DNA from: Pseudomonas fluorescens
GTDB taxonomy: Bacteria; Pseudomonadota; Gammaproteobacteria; Pseudomonadales; Pseudomonadaceae
DNA length: 64,000 bases
Assembly (NCBI RefSeq): GCF_019212185.1
Contig: NZ_CP078138.1
Location: forward strand, 1,842,501 to 1,906,500
Direction of reading: 5' to 3'
Part shown: positions 1 to 7,683 of the stretch, in pieces
How positions within the stretch are numbered: position 1 is the stretch's first letter
Layout of the letters: every line of letters starts with the position of its first letter
Position numbers and translations under genes: made by a program
Notes under the pieces: model-generated
The model's database searches: none
What the model was told of the DNA's origin: nothing
What the model saw: only the letters and a program-made list of their open reading frames with translations

Positions 1-15
1 ACTTTCCAGCAGGCG

Positions 16-50
16 AAAAAAAACGGGTGCAGCAACCGACGCTGCACCCG
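16..50 (-). terminator. Rho-independent terminator of the symporter gene
   Basis: Read on the minus strand, a 10-bp GC-rich stem (CGGGTGCAGC pairing with GCTGCACCCG, 7-nt loop) is followed directly by eight T residues. It lies 33 bp past the stop codon of the sodium symporter gene, so it probably ends that transcript. Confidence 0.9.
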
Positions 51-82
51 CCGAAGAAAGTAAGACGGCGTCTGACTCTAAA

Positions 83-1462
83 TCAGATCGCGCTGGCCGC
101 AATGGCCGGGCGACGCGACGCCAGACTCACCACGACGAAGCTCACCAGGCCAACCGCCAGGCTGTAGTAGATCGGCGTATTCGCATCCAACCCATCCTTG
201 AACATGAACACCAGCGCGGTGACAAAGCCCAGGCCCATGCTGGCGATGGCGCCGGCGGTGGTTGCGCGTTTCCAGAAGATTGCACCGATCAGCGGGATCA
301 GCATGCCGCCCACCAACAGGTTGTAGGCCAGGGTCAGGGCGCTGATCACGTCGTTCACCACCAGGGCGATGCCCAGTACGGCGATGCCGGTCAGTGCGGT
401 GAACAGGCGGTTGATTTTCAGGCTCGACGGTTTGCCGCCGCGCAGTTTCGGCAGCAGGTCTTCGGTCAGGGTGGTGGCAGCCGCCAACAGGCCGGCGCTG
501 GCGGTGGACATCATGGCGGCCAGGGCTGCGGCGATCACCAGGCCACGAATACCGTCAGGCAGAGACAATTTGACGATGGCGGCGAAGGCGTTGTTGACGT
601 TGTCCAGATCGGGAATCAGCACATGGGCGGCCATGCCGATCAGGGCGCAGGCCAGGCCGTAAAGGATGCAGTAGAAGCCAGCCAGGGTACCTGCGTACTG
701 GGCGACCTTGGGTGTGCGCACGGTGAATACGCGCTGCCAGATGTCCTGGCCGATCAGGATGCCGAAGAAGTAGATCATGAAGTAGGTGATGATCGTGTCC
801 CAGCCGATCGTGGTGAAGCTGAAGTTCGACGCCGGCAGTTTGCTCACCAGCTCATCCCAGCCTCCGACGCGGTACAGGCAGATTGGCAACAGGATAAACA
901 TCAGGCCAACGGTCTTGATCACGAACTGGACGATGTCGGTCAGGGTCAGTGACCACATGCCGCCAATGGCCGAATAGACCACCACCACGCCACCACCGAG
1001 CAATACCGAGATCCAGAACGGCAGGCCGAACAGCACTTGCAGCACGGTGCCGATTGCCAGGATCGAGGTCACGCCGATCATCAGCGCGTACGCCAGCATG
1101 ATCACCGCGCTCGCCGAGCGGGCCATCGGGTTGTAGCGTTTTTCCAGGACCTGAGTAACGGTGTAGATCTTCAGCTTCAGCAGCGGCTTGGCGAGGAACA
1201 GGTTCAGCGCGACGATCCCGCAACCCAGCGCGGCGCACAGCCAGAAACCGGAGATGCCATGCACATAGCCCAGGCGTACGGTGCCGACGGTGGACGCGCC
1301 GCCGAGGACGGTGGCGGCCATGGTGCCCATGTACAGGCTTGGCCCGAGGTTGCGACCGGCCACCAGGAAGTCTTCGTTGGTCTTGGCTTTGCGCATGCCG
1401 TAGTAGCCGAGTAGCAGCATTGCGGCGGCGTAGATGAGTACGACGAATAAATCTAAAGCCAT
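83..1462 (-). CDS. Sodium:solute symporter (SSS family)
   Basis: A 459-residue integral membrane protein that should import an organic solute with Na+. The sequence is almost entirely hydrophobic segments (about 13 predicted), with SSS-type stretches such as FLVAGRNLGP near residue 32 and GGMWSLTLTDIVQF near residue 167. It is downstream of an NCS1 permease, an NTF2-like gene and gbuA on the same strand; this order matches PA1418-PA1421 of P. aeruginosa as I recall it. Import of 4-guanidinobutyrate or a related compound is inferred from context only. A REPIN separates it from the permease gene, so it may have its own promoter. Confidence 0.85.
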   Translation of the reverse strand: MALDLFVVLIYAAAMLLLGYYGMRKAKTNEDFLVAGRNLGPSLYMGTMAATVLGGASTVGTVRLGYVHGISGFWLCAALGCGIVALNLFLAKPLLKLKIYTVTQVLEKRYNPMARSASAVIMLAYALMIGVTSILAIGTVLQVLFGLPFWISVLLGGGVVVVYSAIGGMWSLTLTDIVQFVIKTVGLMFILLPICLYRVGGWDELVSKLPASNFSFTTIGWDTIITYFMIYFFGILIGQDIWQRVFTVRTPKVAQYAGTLAGFYCILYGLACALIGMAAHVLIPDLDNVNNAFAAIVKLSLPDGIRGLVIAAALAAMMSTASAGLLAAATTLTEDLLPKLRGGKPSSLKINRLFTALTGIAVLGIALVVNDVISALTLAYNLLVGGMLIPLIGAIFWKRATTAGAIASMGLGFVTALVFMFKDGLDANTPIYYSLAVGLVSFVVVSLASRRPAIAASAI

Positions 1463-1527
1463 GATGGCGTGTCTCCGATTGTCTTTTTTATGGTGAAACC
1501 AAAGCGATTTTGTGGGTGCTGCTTTTT

Positions 1528-1616
1528 TGTAGGAGCGAGCCTGCTCGCGATTGCGATTGGCTTGTCACATCAAGGTTGAATGTGCCGCCGTCATCGCGAG
1601 CAGGCTCGCTCCTACA
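1528..1616. repeat. REPIN (inverted pair of REP palindromes)
   Basis: Two near-identical 23-bp REP sequences (positions 1528-1550 and 1594-1616, core AGGAGCGAGCCTGCTCGCGA) sit in opposite orientation around a 43-bp spacer. This is the usual doublet of the P. fluorescens group, mobilised in trans by RAYT transposases. It fills the gap between the NCS1 permease stop and the symporter start. Confidence 0.9.
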
Positions 1617-1619
1617 GGG

Positions 1620-3119
1620 TCATGCCATCTGGCGCATGACCGGTGTTGCCGTGCTCTTGCTGCGTGAATCCTTGGGCCCGTAGACACTGGCCGATTCCGG
1701 GAACAGGCTGAGCAACGCCAGGTACACCAGCGAGGCCAACCCCAGGGTCACTGGCAGGCTGATGTCGATGCCGCCCGCCAGCTCGCCGAGTACGCCGACG
1801 AATTGCCCCGGCAGGTTGACGAAACACAGGCCGACCAGTGCGCTGGGGATCCAGGCCCCGAGACCGCGCCAGTTCCAGCCGTGGCTGAACCAGTAGCGAC
1901 CGCCTTGTTCGCCGCGGGTGAACACTTGCAGGTCATCCGGGCAGTAGAAGCCGCGGCGCTTGAGCAGGCCGATGATCATGATCACCATCCACGGGGTGGT
2001 GCAGGTGATGATCAGCACCGCGAAGGTCGACACGCTCTGCACCAGGTTCGCCGCAAAGCGCCCGATGAAGATGAAGGCGATCGACATCACGCCGATCAGC
2101 AGCGTTGCCTTAACCCGCGACAGCACCCGTGGGAACACGCTGGACATGTCCAATCCGGTGCCATACAGCGAGGTGGTTCCGGTGGACATGCCGCCGATCA
2201 CCGCAATCAGGCACACCGGCACGAAGAACCAGCTCGGTGACACGGCCAGCAGGCCGCCGACGTAGTTGTTCGCCGCGATGTAGTCCGGCGCCTTGATCGC
2301 CACGATGGTGGCGGTGGCCAGGCCGAACAGGAACGGGATCAACGTCGCCATCTGCGCCAGGATTACCGCCAGCATGATCCGGCCCTTCGGCGTTTCACGC
2401 GGGATGTAACGCGACCAGTCGCCGAGGAACGCACCGAAGGAAATCGGGTTGCTCATGGCCACCAGTGCGGCACCGATAAAGGCTGCCCAGAACCCGGCCT
2501 GACCGAGGCCGACGCTGCCGGCGTACTGGCTGTCGAAGGCCGGGGCGAAGGCGAAGATCCCCAGCAGGAACAACAGGCTCGCGGCCCACACGGCAATGCG
2601 GTTGACCCACAGCATGAAGCGGAAGCCGTAGATGCACACGGTCAGCACCAGGATCGCGAACAGACCGTAGGCCAGGCCCAGGGTCAGGTCGGTTTCCGGC
2701 AGGTCGATCAGGCGTTTGGCGCCACCGATCAGCGCATCCCCGGAACTCCAGACCGACAGCGAGAAAAACGCGATGGCGGTCAGCAGCGACAGGAACGAAC
2801 CGACGATTCGCCCGTGCACGCCGAAGTGTGCACCGGAAGACACAGCGTTGTTGGTGCCGTTGATCGGGCCGAAGAGGCCCATCGGCGCCAGAATCAGCGC
2901 ACCCAGCAGCACGCCCAGGACAATCGCCCAGACGCCGGCCTGGAACGACAGACCGAACAGCACCGGGAAACTGCCGAGCACGGCGGTGGCAAAGGTGTTG
3001 GCGCCGCCGAAGATCAGGCGAAACAGGTCGCTGGGCCGGGCGGTGCGTTCGTGGTCGGGGATCTGTTCGACCCCGTTGGTTTCAATGCTAAGGCTGTGTT
3101 CTTTGTTGTTGTTATTCAT
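1620..3119 (-). CDS. NCS1-family permease (purine/cytosine permease type)
   Basis: A 499-residue inner-membrane transporter with about 12 hydrophobic segments. The N-terminal part carries NCS1-like signatures (LGSFPVLFGLSFQAGVWAIV near residue 47, then a glycine-rich APMGLFGPINGTNNAVSSGA stretch). NCS1 proteins import nucleobases, hydantoins or allantoin with H+ or Na+. It lies 55 bp downstream of the NTF2-like gene in the gbuA operon, so a guanidino compound or amide is a plausible substrate, but the sequence alone does not settle this. PA1419 is the likely counterpart. Confidence 0.85.
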   Translation of the reverse strand: MNNNNKEHSLSIETNGVEQIPDHERTARPSDLFRLIFGGANTFATAVLGSFPVLFGLSFQAGVWAIVLGVLLGALILAPMGLFGPINGTNNAVSSGAHFGVHGRIVGSFLSLLTAIAFFSLSVWSSGDALIGGAKRLIDLPETDLTLGLAYGLFAILVLTVCIYGFRFMLWVNRIAVWAASLLFLLGIFAFAPAFDSQYAGSVGLGQAGFWAAFIGAALVAMSNPISFGAFLGDWSRYIPRETPKGRIMLAVILAQMATLIPFLFGLATATIVAIKAPDYIAANNYVGGLLAVSPSWFFVPVCLIAVIGGMSTGTTSLYGTGLDMSSVFPRVLSRVKATLLIGVMSIAFIFIGRFAANLVQSVSTFAVLIITCTTPWMVIMIIGLLKRRGFYCPDDLQVFTRGEQGGRYWFSHGWNWRGLGAWIPSALVGLCFVNLPGQFVGVLGELAGGIDISLPVTLGLASLVYLALLSLFPESASVYGPKDSRSKSTATPVMRQMA

Positions 3120-3174
3120 GATCTGCTCCGATCATAAAGGCGCGCTCATCGTCCGTGAGCGTCACCTGTCTTGG

Positions 3175-3582
3175 CTAAGGGGAGGGCAGCCCTTCCGGCA
3201 TCGCGGATAAATGTTCGTGGCAGGCCAGCCAGTGGCCTTCTTGTTGTTTGCGAAACACAATGGTTTCGCGTTCCTGGCTAAAGTGTTGCTCCCCTTGCAT
3301 GCGCAGCCGTGTCGCCACGTCATGCACAAACACCGCGACGTCACCCTGCAGGCTGACGAACGCGTTGCTCGAGGCGCACGACAGCACCTCGAAGCCTTCT
3401 TCATTGCGCCAGTTGTCCCACAACACCTGGTAGGCGTCGCGGCTCAGCAAGGGCTTGTCGAGGGTGTAAAAGACAAAGCTGGCGTCGGCACTGAAGGCGC
3501 CGAAGTAGGCTTCGCGGTCGTTGCGGGCAAAGGCCGCCACCAAATCGGCGGCGGCTTGCAGGACCTGATCCTGTGGGTTCAT
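3175..3582 (-). CDS. NTF2/SnoaL-like small protein of the gbu cluster
   Basis: A 135-residue protein starting MNPQDQVLQAAADLVAAF. The pattern of an N-terminal helix (FARNDREAYFGAFSADASFVF), a central helix and C-terminal strands ending HWLACHEHLS resembles the DUF4440/SnoaL group of the NTF2-like fold. A longer reading frame runs upstream, but it lies inside gbuA; this ATG is 10 bp after the gbuA stop and gives the family's usual length. Its role is unknown. Position between gbuA and the permease, as in PA1420, suggests a link to guanidinobutyrate breakdown, either enzymatic or ligand binding. Confidence 0.8.
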   Translation of the reverse strand: MNPQDQVLQAAADLVAAFARNDREAYFGAFSADASFVFYTLDKPLLSRDAYQVLWDNWRNEEGFEVLSCASSNAFVSLQGDVAVFVHDVATRLRMQGEQHFSQERETIVFRKQQEGHWLACHEHLSAMPEGLPSP

Positions 3583-3592
3583 GGTCCTGCCC

Positions 3593-4543
3593 TCAGCGGT
3601 GGGCCACGCCCGGCAGTACGCAGAGCATTTCGTACAGCAGGTTGGCGCCCAGCAGCGAGGTGTTGCCGGTGGTGTCGTACGGCGGCGAGACTTCCACCAG
3701 GTCGCAACCGACCAGATCGAGGCCCTGGCAGCCACGGACGATTTCAATCGCTTGAATGGTGGTCAGGCCGCCGATTTCCGGGGTGCCGGTACCAGGCGCC
3801 CAGGCCGGGTCGATGCCGTCGATGTCGAAGCTCAGGTACACCGGGCCGTTGCCGACTTTCTCGCGGACTTCGGCCATCAGCGGCGCCAGGGATTTATGCC
3901 AGCACTCCTCGGCCTGGACCACGCGGAAGCCCTGTTTGCGGCTCCAGTTGAAGTCTTCGGCGGTGTAGCCCTGGGCGCGCAGGCCGATTTGCACGACGCG
4001 GTCGCAATCCAGCAGGCCTTCTTCGACAGCGCGGCGGAAGGTGGTGCCGTGAGCGATTTTCTCGCCGAACATGTGGTCGTTGACATCGGCGTGGGCGTCG
4101 ATGTGGACCAGGCCGACCTTGCCGTGCTTCTTATGAATGGCGCGCAGGATCGGCAGAGTGATGGTGTGGTCGCCGCCGAGGGTCAGCGGGATCACGTCGT
4201 GTTCGAGAATCTCGTCGTAGGACTCTTCGATGATGCGCACGGCGTCCAGCAGGTTGAAGGTGTTGATCGCCACGTCGCCGATGTCGGCAACCGACAGCGA
4301 GTCGAACGGAGCGGCGCCGGTGGCCATGTTGTAGGGGCGGATCATTACCGACTCGGCGCGGATTTCACGGGGCCCGAAACGGGTGCCGGCGCGCAGCGAG
4401 GTGCCAATGTCCAGCGGTACGCCGACGAAGGCAGCGTCGAGGCCGGCAGCGGTAGGCAGGTGAGGGAGTCGCATCATGGTGGCGATGCCGCCGAAGCGCG
4501 GCATTTCGTTGCCGCCCAGTGGTTGGTGAAGAATTTTGTCCAC
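3593..4543 (-). CDS. gbuA: Guanidinobutyrase (ureohydrolase family)
   Basis: A 316-residue cytoplasmic enzyme of the arginase/agmatinase family. GbuA splits 4-guanidinobutyrate into 4-aminobutyrate and urea in the arginine decarboxylase/oxidase routes of Pseudomonas. The binuclear Mn site is complete: GGDHTITLP, HIDAHADVND and SFDIDGIDPAWAPGTGTPE. The N-terminus MDKILHQPLGGNEMPRFGG closely resembles GbuA. The start is a GTG at 4543 with GAGG about 12 nt upstream. It heads a four-gene operon with an NTF2-like protein and two transporters, divergent from gbuR. Agmatinase or guanidinopropionase activity is possible, but the gene order favours guanidinobutyrase. Confidence 0.9.
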   Translation of the reverse strand: MDKILHQPLGGNEMPRFGGIATMMRLPHLPTAAGLDAAFVGVPLDIGTSLRAGTRFGPREIRAESVMIRPYNMATGAAPFDSLSVADIGDVAINTFNLLDAVRIIEESYDEILEHDVIPLTLGGDHTITLPILRAIHKKHGKVGLVHIDAHADVNDHMFGEKIAHGTTFRRAVEEGLLDCDRVVQIGLRAQGYTAEDFNWSRKQGFRVVQAEECWHKSLAPLMAEVREKVGNGPVYLSFDIDGIDPAWAPGTGTPEIGGLTTIQAIEIVRGCQGLDLVGCDLVEVSPPYDTTGNTSLLGANLLYEMLCVLPGVAHR

Positions 4544-4666
4544 GGGTAGGGCCTCATCGTCTTTGTTTTATTTATGGGGTTGCGCAGCGCATCGGGAATG
4601 CACGGGCACCTGTTGGGCGGATTCTGCGAAATGTAGTGGCGGGGAAGAATCGCTACGGGCAAATAC

Positions 4667-4690
4667 TTAGTTCAGAAATTTCTAAACTAA
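4667..4690. promoter_or_regulatory. Probable GbuR operator (24-bp palindrome)
   Basis: The left half TTAGTTCAGAAA and right half TTTCTAAACTAA form a dyad with one mismatched pair out of twelve. It lies in the 256-bp gap between divergent gbuA and gbuR, and contains the T-N11-A arrangement typical of LysR-type sites. Most likely bound by GbuR to control gbuA and itself. Confidence 0.75.
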
Positions 4691-4799
4691 TGGGGGGCGG
4701 GGGGATAGAATCTTCGCCTTTGTTGATGTGGTGTGTTGGCGGACGCTTTCGGCCCGCAATGCCTGCGAAGATTCATCTGGCACCAGCGAGTACACCCTC

Positions 4800-5693
4800 A
4801 TGGCCAACCCGTTACCCGACCTGAAACTATTGCGCATCTTCGTCAGCGTGGTGCGCCATCAGGGGTTCGCCAATGCCCAGCACGAGCTCAACCTCTCCAC
4901 CTCGGCCATCAGCACTTACATGAGCCAGCTGGAAACCGCCCTGGGCCTGGTGCTGTGCCATCGCGGGCGCGGTGGTTTCAGCCTGACCAGCAAGGGCGAG
5001 TTGTTCCATCAGGAGACTTTGCGCCTGCTCGGCGAGCTGGAAGGTTTCGAGCAATACGCCGCTGCGCTCAAGGGCGAGTTGCGCGGCACCCTCAACCTCG
5101 GGGTGATCGACTCCACGGTCAGCGACAAGGCCCTGCCGTTCGCCGAAGCCATCGGCGCCTACACCCTGGAGCACCCGGCGGTGCATTTGCATTTGTCGGT
5201 GATGAGCCCCTACGAGCTGCAACTCGGGGTACAGGACAACCGCCTGGACCTGGCCATCGGCGCCTTCTCCAACCGCATGAGCGGGCTGGTCTACATGCCG
5301 CTGTACCGTGAGCAGCACTGGCTGTATTGCAGTAACCGCCACCCGCTGTTCAGCGAACGGCGGATCCCCGAGCAATTGATCACCCAGCAGCGCATGGTCG
5401 GCCGTGGTTACTGGAGCCAGGCCGAACTGGCTCGCCACGGCTTCAAGCACAGCGCGGCGACCGTCGACAGTATGGAAGCGCAGCTGATCCTGGTGCTGTC
5501 AGGCGCCTACATCGGCTACCTGCCCGAGCACTACGCCCAGGCCTGGGCTGACAAGGGCGACTTGCGGGTATTGTTGCCCGCGACCTTCGGCTACCAGGCG
5601 CCGTTCTCGATGATCGTGCGCCGGGGACGCAGCCGCGAACCGCTGATCCAGACCTTCCGCGACTTGCTCAAAGCGCAACTCAACCAGGCTTGA
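4800..5693 (+). CDS. gbuR: LysR-type regulator of guanidinobutyrate use
   Basis: A 297-residue LysR-type transcription factor. The N-terminal winged helix (residues about 8-65) includes LKLLRIFVSVVRHQGFANAQ and the recognition-helix region LNLSTSAISTYMSQLETALG; the rest is the two-lobed effector-binding domain. The ATG at 4800 gives a normal LysR N-terminus; an in-frame upstream extension has no family likeness. It is divergent from gbuA, the arrangement known for gbuR/gbuA, where the regulator activates gbuA in response to 4-guanidinobutyrate. A near-perfect palindrome in the shared promoter is its likely operator. Confidence 0.87.
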   Translation: MANPLPDLKLLRIFVSVVRHQGFANAQHELNLSTSAISTYMSQLETALGLVLCHRGRGGFSLTSKGELFHQETLRLLGELEGFEQYAAALKGELRGTLNLGVIDSTVSDKALPFAEAIGAYTLEHPAVHLHLSVMSPYELQLGVQDNRLDLAIGAFSNRMSGLVYMPLYREQHWLYCSNRHPLFSERRIPEQLITQQRMVGRGYWSQAELARHGFKHSAATVDSMEAQLILVLSGAYIGYLPEHYAQAWADKGDLRVLLPATFGYQAPFSMIVRRGRSREPLIQTFRDLLKAQLNQA

Positions 5694-5698
5694 AGACC

Positions 5699-6289
5699 AT
5701 GTCGAGAATCCAATGCCCGCGCTGCCTGCGCCCACAAACCCACTGTTTGTGCCCGCTGATCCCCGATCTCGATAGCCGCACCCGAGTGCTGCTGTTGCAG
5801 CATCCCAGCGAGGTCAACCACGCGCTGAACACCGCGCGTCTGGCGGCATTGGGGCTGAGCAACAGCCAACTGGTGGTGGGGGAGGTGTTCGAGGATTTGT
5901 CCGAATTACTGAACCCGCCGGGCTATACCGCGCGCCTGCTGTTTCCGGCGGATGACGCCCAGCCGCTGCAAGCCTACTCACCCGGTGAGCAACCGATGTT
6001 GCTGGTGGTACCTGATGGCACCTGGCGCAAGGCGCGCAAACTGCTGCACCTCAACCCGCTGTTGGCGGCCTTGCCACGAGTGACCCTGGCCAATGGCGGG
6101 GTTTCACGCTATCGCCTGCGCAAGGCACCAGGGCCGGGGGCGTTGTCGACAGTGGAGGCGATTGCCCAAGCGCTGCAGGTGCTGGAAGCCCCGCAATCAT
6201 TCGATGCCTTGCTGCAACCCTTCGAGGCGTTGATCGAGGGGCAGATTGCGGCGATGGGGCAGGAGACTTATCAGAGGAATCATTTGTAA
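5699..6289 (+). CDS. tapT: DTW-domain tRNA-uridine aminocarboxypropyltransferase
   Basis: A 196-residue DTW-domain protein. Family members such as E. coli TapT (YfiP) move the 3-amino-3-carboxypropyl group of SAM to U47 of tRNA, making acp3U. Visible are an N-terminal zinc-binding cluster CPRCLRPQTHCLC (residues about 5-17), the nucleotide-site stretch LLLQHPSEVNHALNT, and the DTW-like motif DGTWRKARKL near residue 107, in which Asp and Thr-Trp are separated by Gly. The start is the ATG at 5699, five bases after the gbuR stop; a TTG at 5690 would overlap gbuR. Probably co-transcribed with gbuR but functionally unrelated. Confidence 0.8.
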   Translation: MSRIQCPRCLRPQTHCLCPLIPDLDSRTRVLLLQHPSEVNHALNTARLAALGLSNSQLVVGEVFEDLSELLNPPGYTARLLFPADDAQPLQAYSPGEQPMLLVVPDGTWRKARKLLHLNPLLAALPRVTLANGGVSRYRLRKAPGPGALSTVEAIAQALQVLEAPQSFDALLQPFEALIEGQIAAMGQETYQRNHL

Positions 6290-6318
6290 ATGACCACCCT
6301 CCTTCAGGGGGTATGCGA

Positions 6319-7674
6319 TCAGCGCTCGCGCATCGCCTCGGTCCGTGCCTTGAGCACTGGCTTGAGCAAATAATCGAGCACACTTTTCTCGCCGGTGATG
6401 ATGTCCACGGTGGCGACCATGCCGGGGATGATCAGCAGCGGTTTGATGTCGCCGCCCAGGTGGTTTTTGTCGGTACGGACCTGGATCAGGTAGAAGCTGT
6501 TGCCCTTGTCATCGGTGATGGTGTCGGCGCCGATCAGCTCCAGCTTGGCGCTGAGGCCGCCGTAGATGGTGTAGTCGTAGGCGCTGAATTTGACCATGGC
6601 TTTCTGCCCGGGATGCAGGAACGCCACGTCTTGCGGGCGGACCTTGGCTTCGATCAGCAGGTTGTCTTCCAGCGGCACGATCTCCAGCATATCGCTGCCG
6701 GGCTGGACCACGCCGCCGATGGTGTTGACCTTGAGCACCTTGATGATTCCGCGCACCGGCGAGACCACGGTGGTGCGGGTCACCCGGTCGTCGATGGCAA
6801 TGCTGGTGGCGGTGATTTTCGACAGTTCGGTGCGCTTCTCGTTGAGCTCCTTGGCGGCGTCCGAGCGAAAGCTCTGCACCGATTCGTCGAGCTTGCTCTT
6901 GATCTCGTCGATCGCCGATTCAGCCCGTGGGATCGCCAATGTTGTCGCGTTCAACGAGCCGCGAACTTCCACGGCGCTGCGTTTCAACCGCAGGATTTCC
7001 ACCGGTGACACCGCGCCGGTGCCCACCAATGGCGCCGACATGTTCATCTCCTGGTTGAGCAGCGCCAGGCTGGAACTGTATTGCCCCTGCTTGGAACGAA
7101 ATTCCGCCAGTTCCTGGGTCTTTTGCCGAAGTTGTTCACTCAGCGTCCGTTGTTCGCTGGCCAATCGGCGCTGCCGTTGGTCAAACAGCGCGCGTTCGTC
7201 TTCGGCCACCTGCGGGGCCTTGGCGATGACTTCGTCGGAAAGCTTGAACGGCCGCCCCTCGGCCTCGGCGGACAGGCGCTCGACCTGCGCGGTCAGCGCG
7301 TAGCGATCAGCCTCGCTTTCGCCCTTGTTCGATAGAAAACGCGTGTCATCAAGGCGTAGCAGGGTGTCGCCCTTGTTCACCATCTGCCCTTCGCGGACGA
7401 AAATCTCGGTGACGATCCCGCCTTCAAGGTTCTGGATCACCTGAACCTTGCTCGACGGAATCGCCTTGCCTTCGCCCATGGTGACTTCCTGCAGCACCGC
7501 GAACTTGGCCCAGACCACCGCCGTGACAATCAGCGCGGCGGCCAGCCACACGGTGATCCGCGACCAGCGCGGCGAATCCTGCAGCGAAGCGCTGGCGGTT
7601 TCCGGCATGAACTCGCTTTCCGCGCTTTTGCCGAAGCTGCCAAAGTAGCCGCGCTCACCTGTTGGACCGGACAT
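6319..7674 (-). CDS. Type I secretion membrane-fusion protein (LapC/HlyD-like)
   Basis: A 451-residue HlyD-family periplasmic adaptor. There is one N-terminal membrane segment (ITVWLAAALIVTAVVWAKF, residues about 39-57), a lipoyl half-motif (VIQNLEGGIVTEIFVREGQM), a long alpha-hairpin coiled coil (residues about 150-290), the second lipoyl half (VVSPVRGIIKVLKVNTIGG) and a C-terminal beta domain. It should bridge the ABC exporter to the outer-membrane channel. It is the last gene of a three-gene operon (TolC, ABC, MFP) that diverges from the RTX adhesin gene, which is the obvious substrate. Confidence 0.92.
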   Translation of the reverse strand: MSGPTGERGYFGSFGKSAESEFMPETASASLQDSPRWSRITVWLAAALIVTAVVWAKFAVLQEVTMGEGKAIPSSKVQVIQNLEGGIVTEIFVREGQMVNKGDTLLRLDDTRFLSNKGESEADRYALTAQVERLSAEAEGRPFKLSDEVIAKAPQVAEDERALFDQRQRRLASEQRTLSEQLRQKTQELAEFRSKQGQYSSSLALLNQEMNMSAPLVGTGAVSPVEILRLKRSAVEVRGSLNATTLAIPRAESAIDEIKSKLDESVQSFRSDAAKELNEKRTELSKITATSIAIDDRVTRTTVVSPVRGIIKVLKVNTIGGVVQPGSDMLEIVPLEDNLLIEAKVRPQDVAFLHPGQKAMVKFSAYDYTIYGGLSAKLELIGADTITDDKGNSFYLIQVRTDKNHLGGDIKPLLIIPGMVATVDIITGEKSVLDYLLKPVLKARTEAMRER

Positions 7675-7683
7675 AAGCGACTC

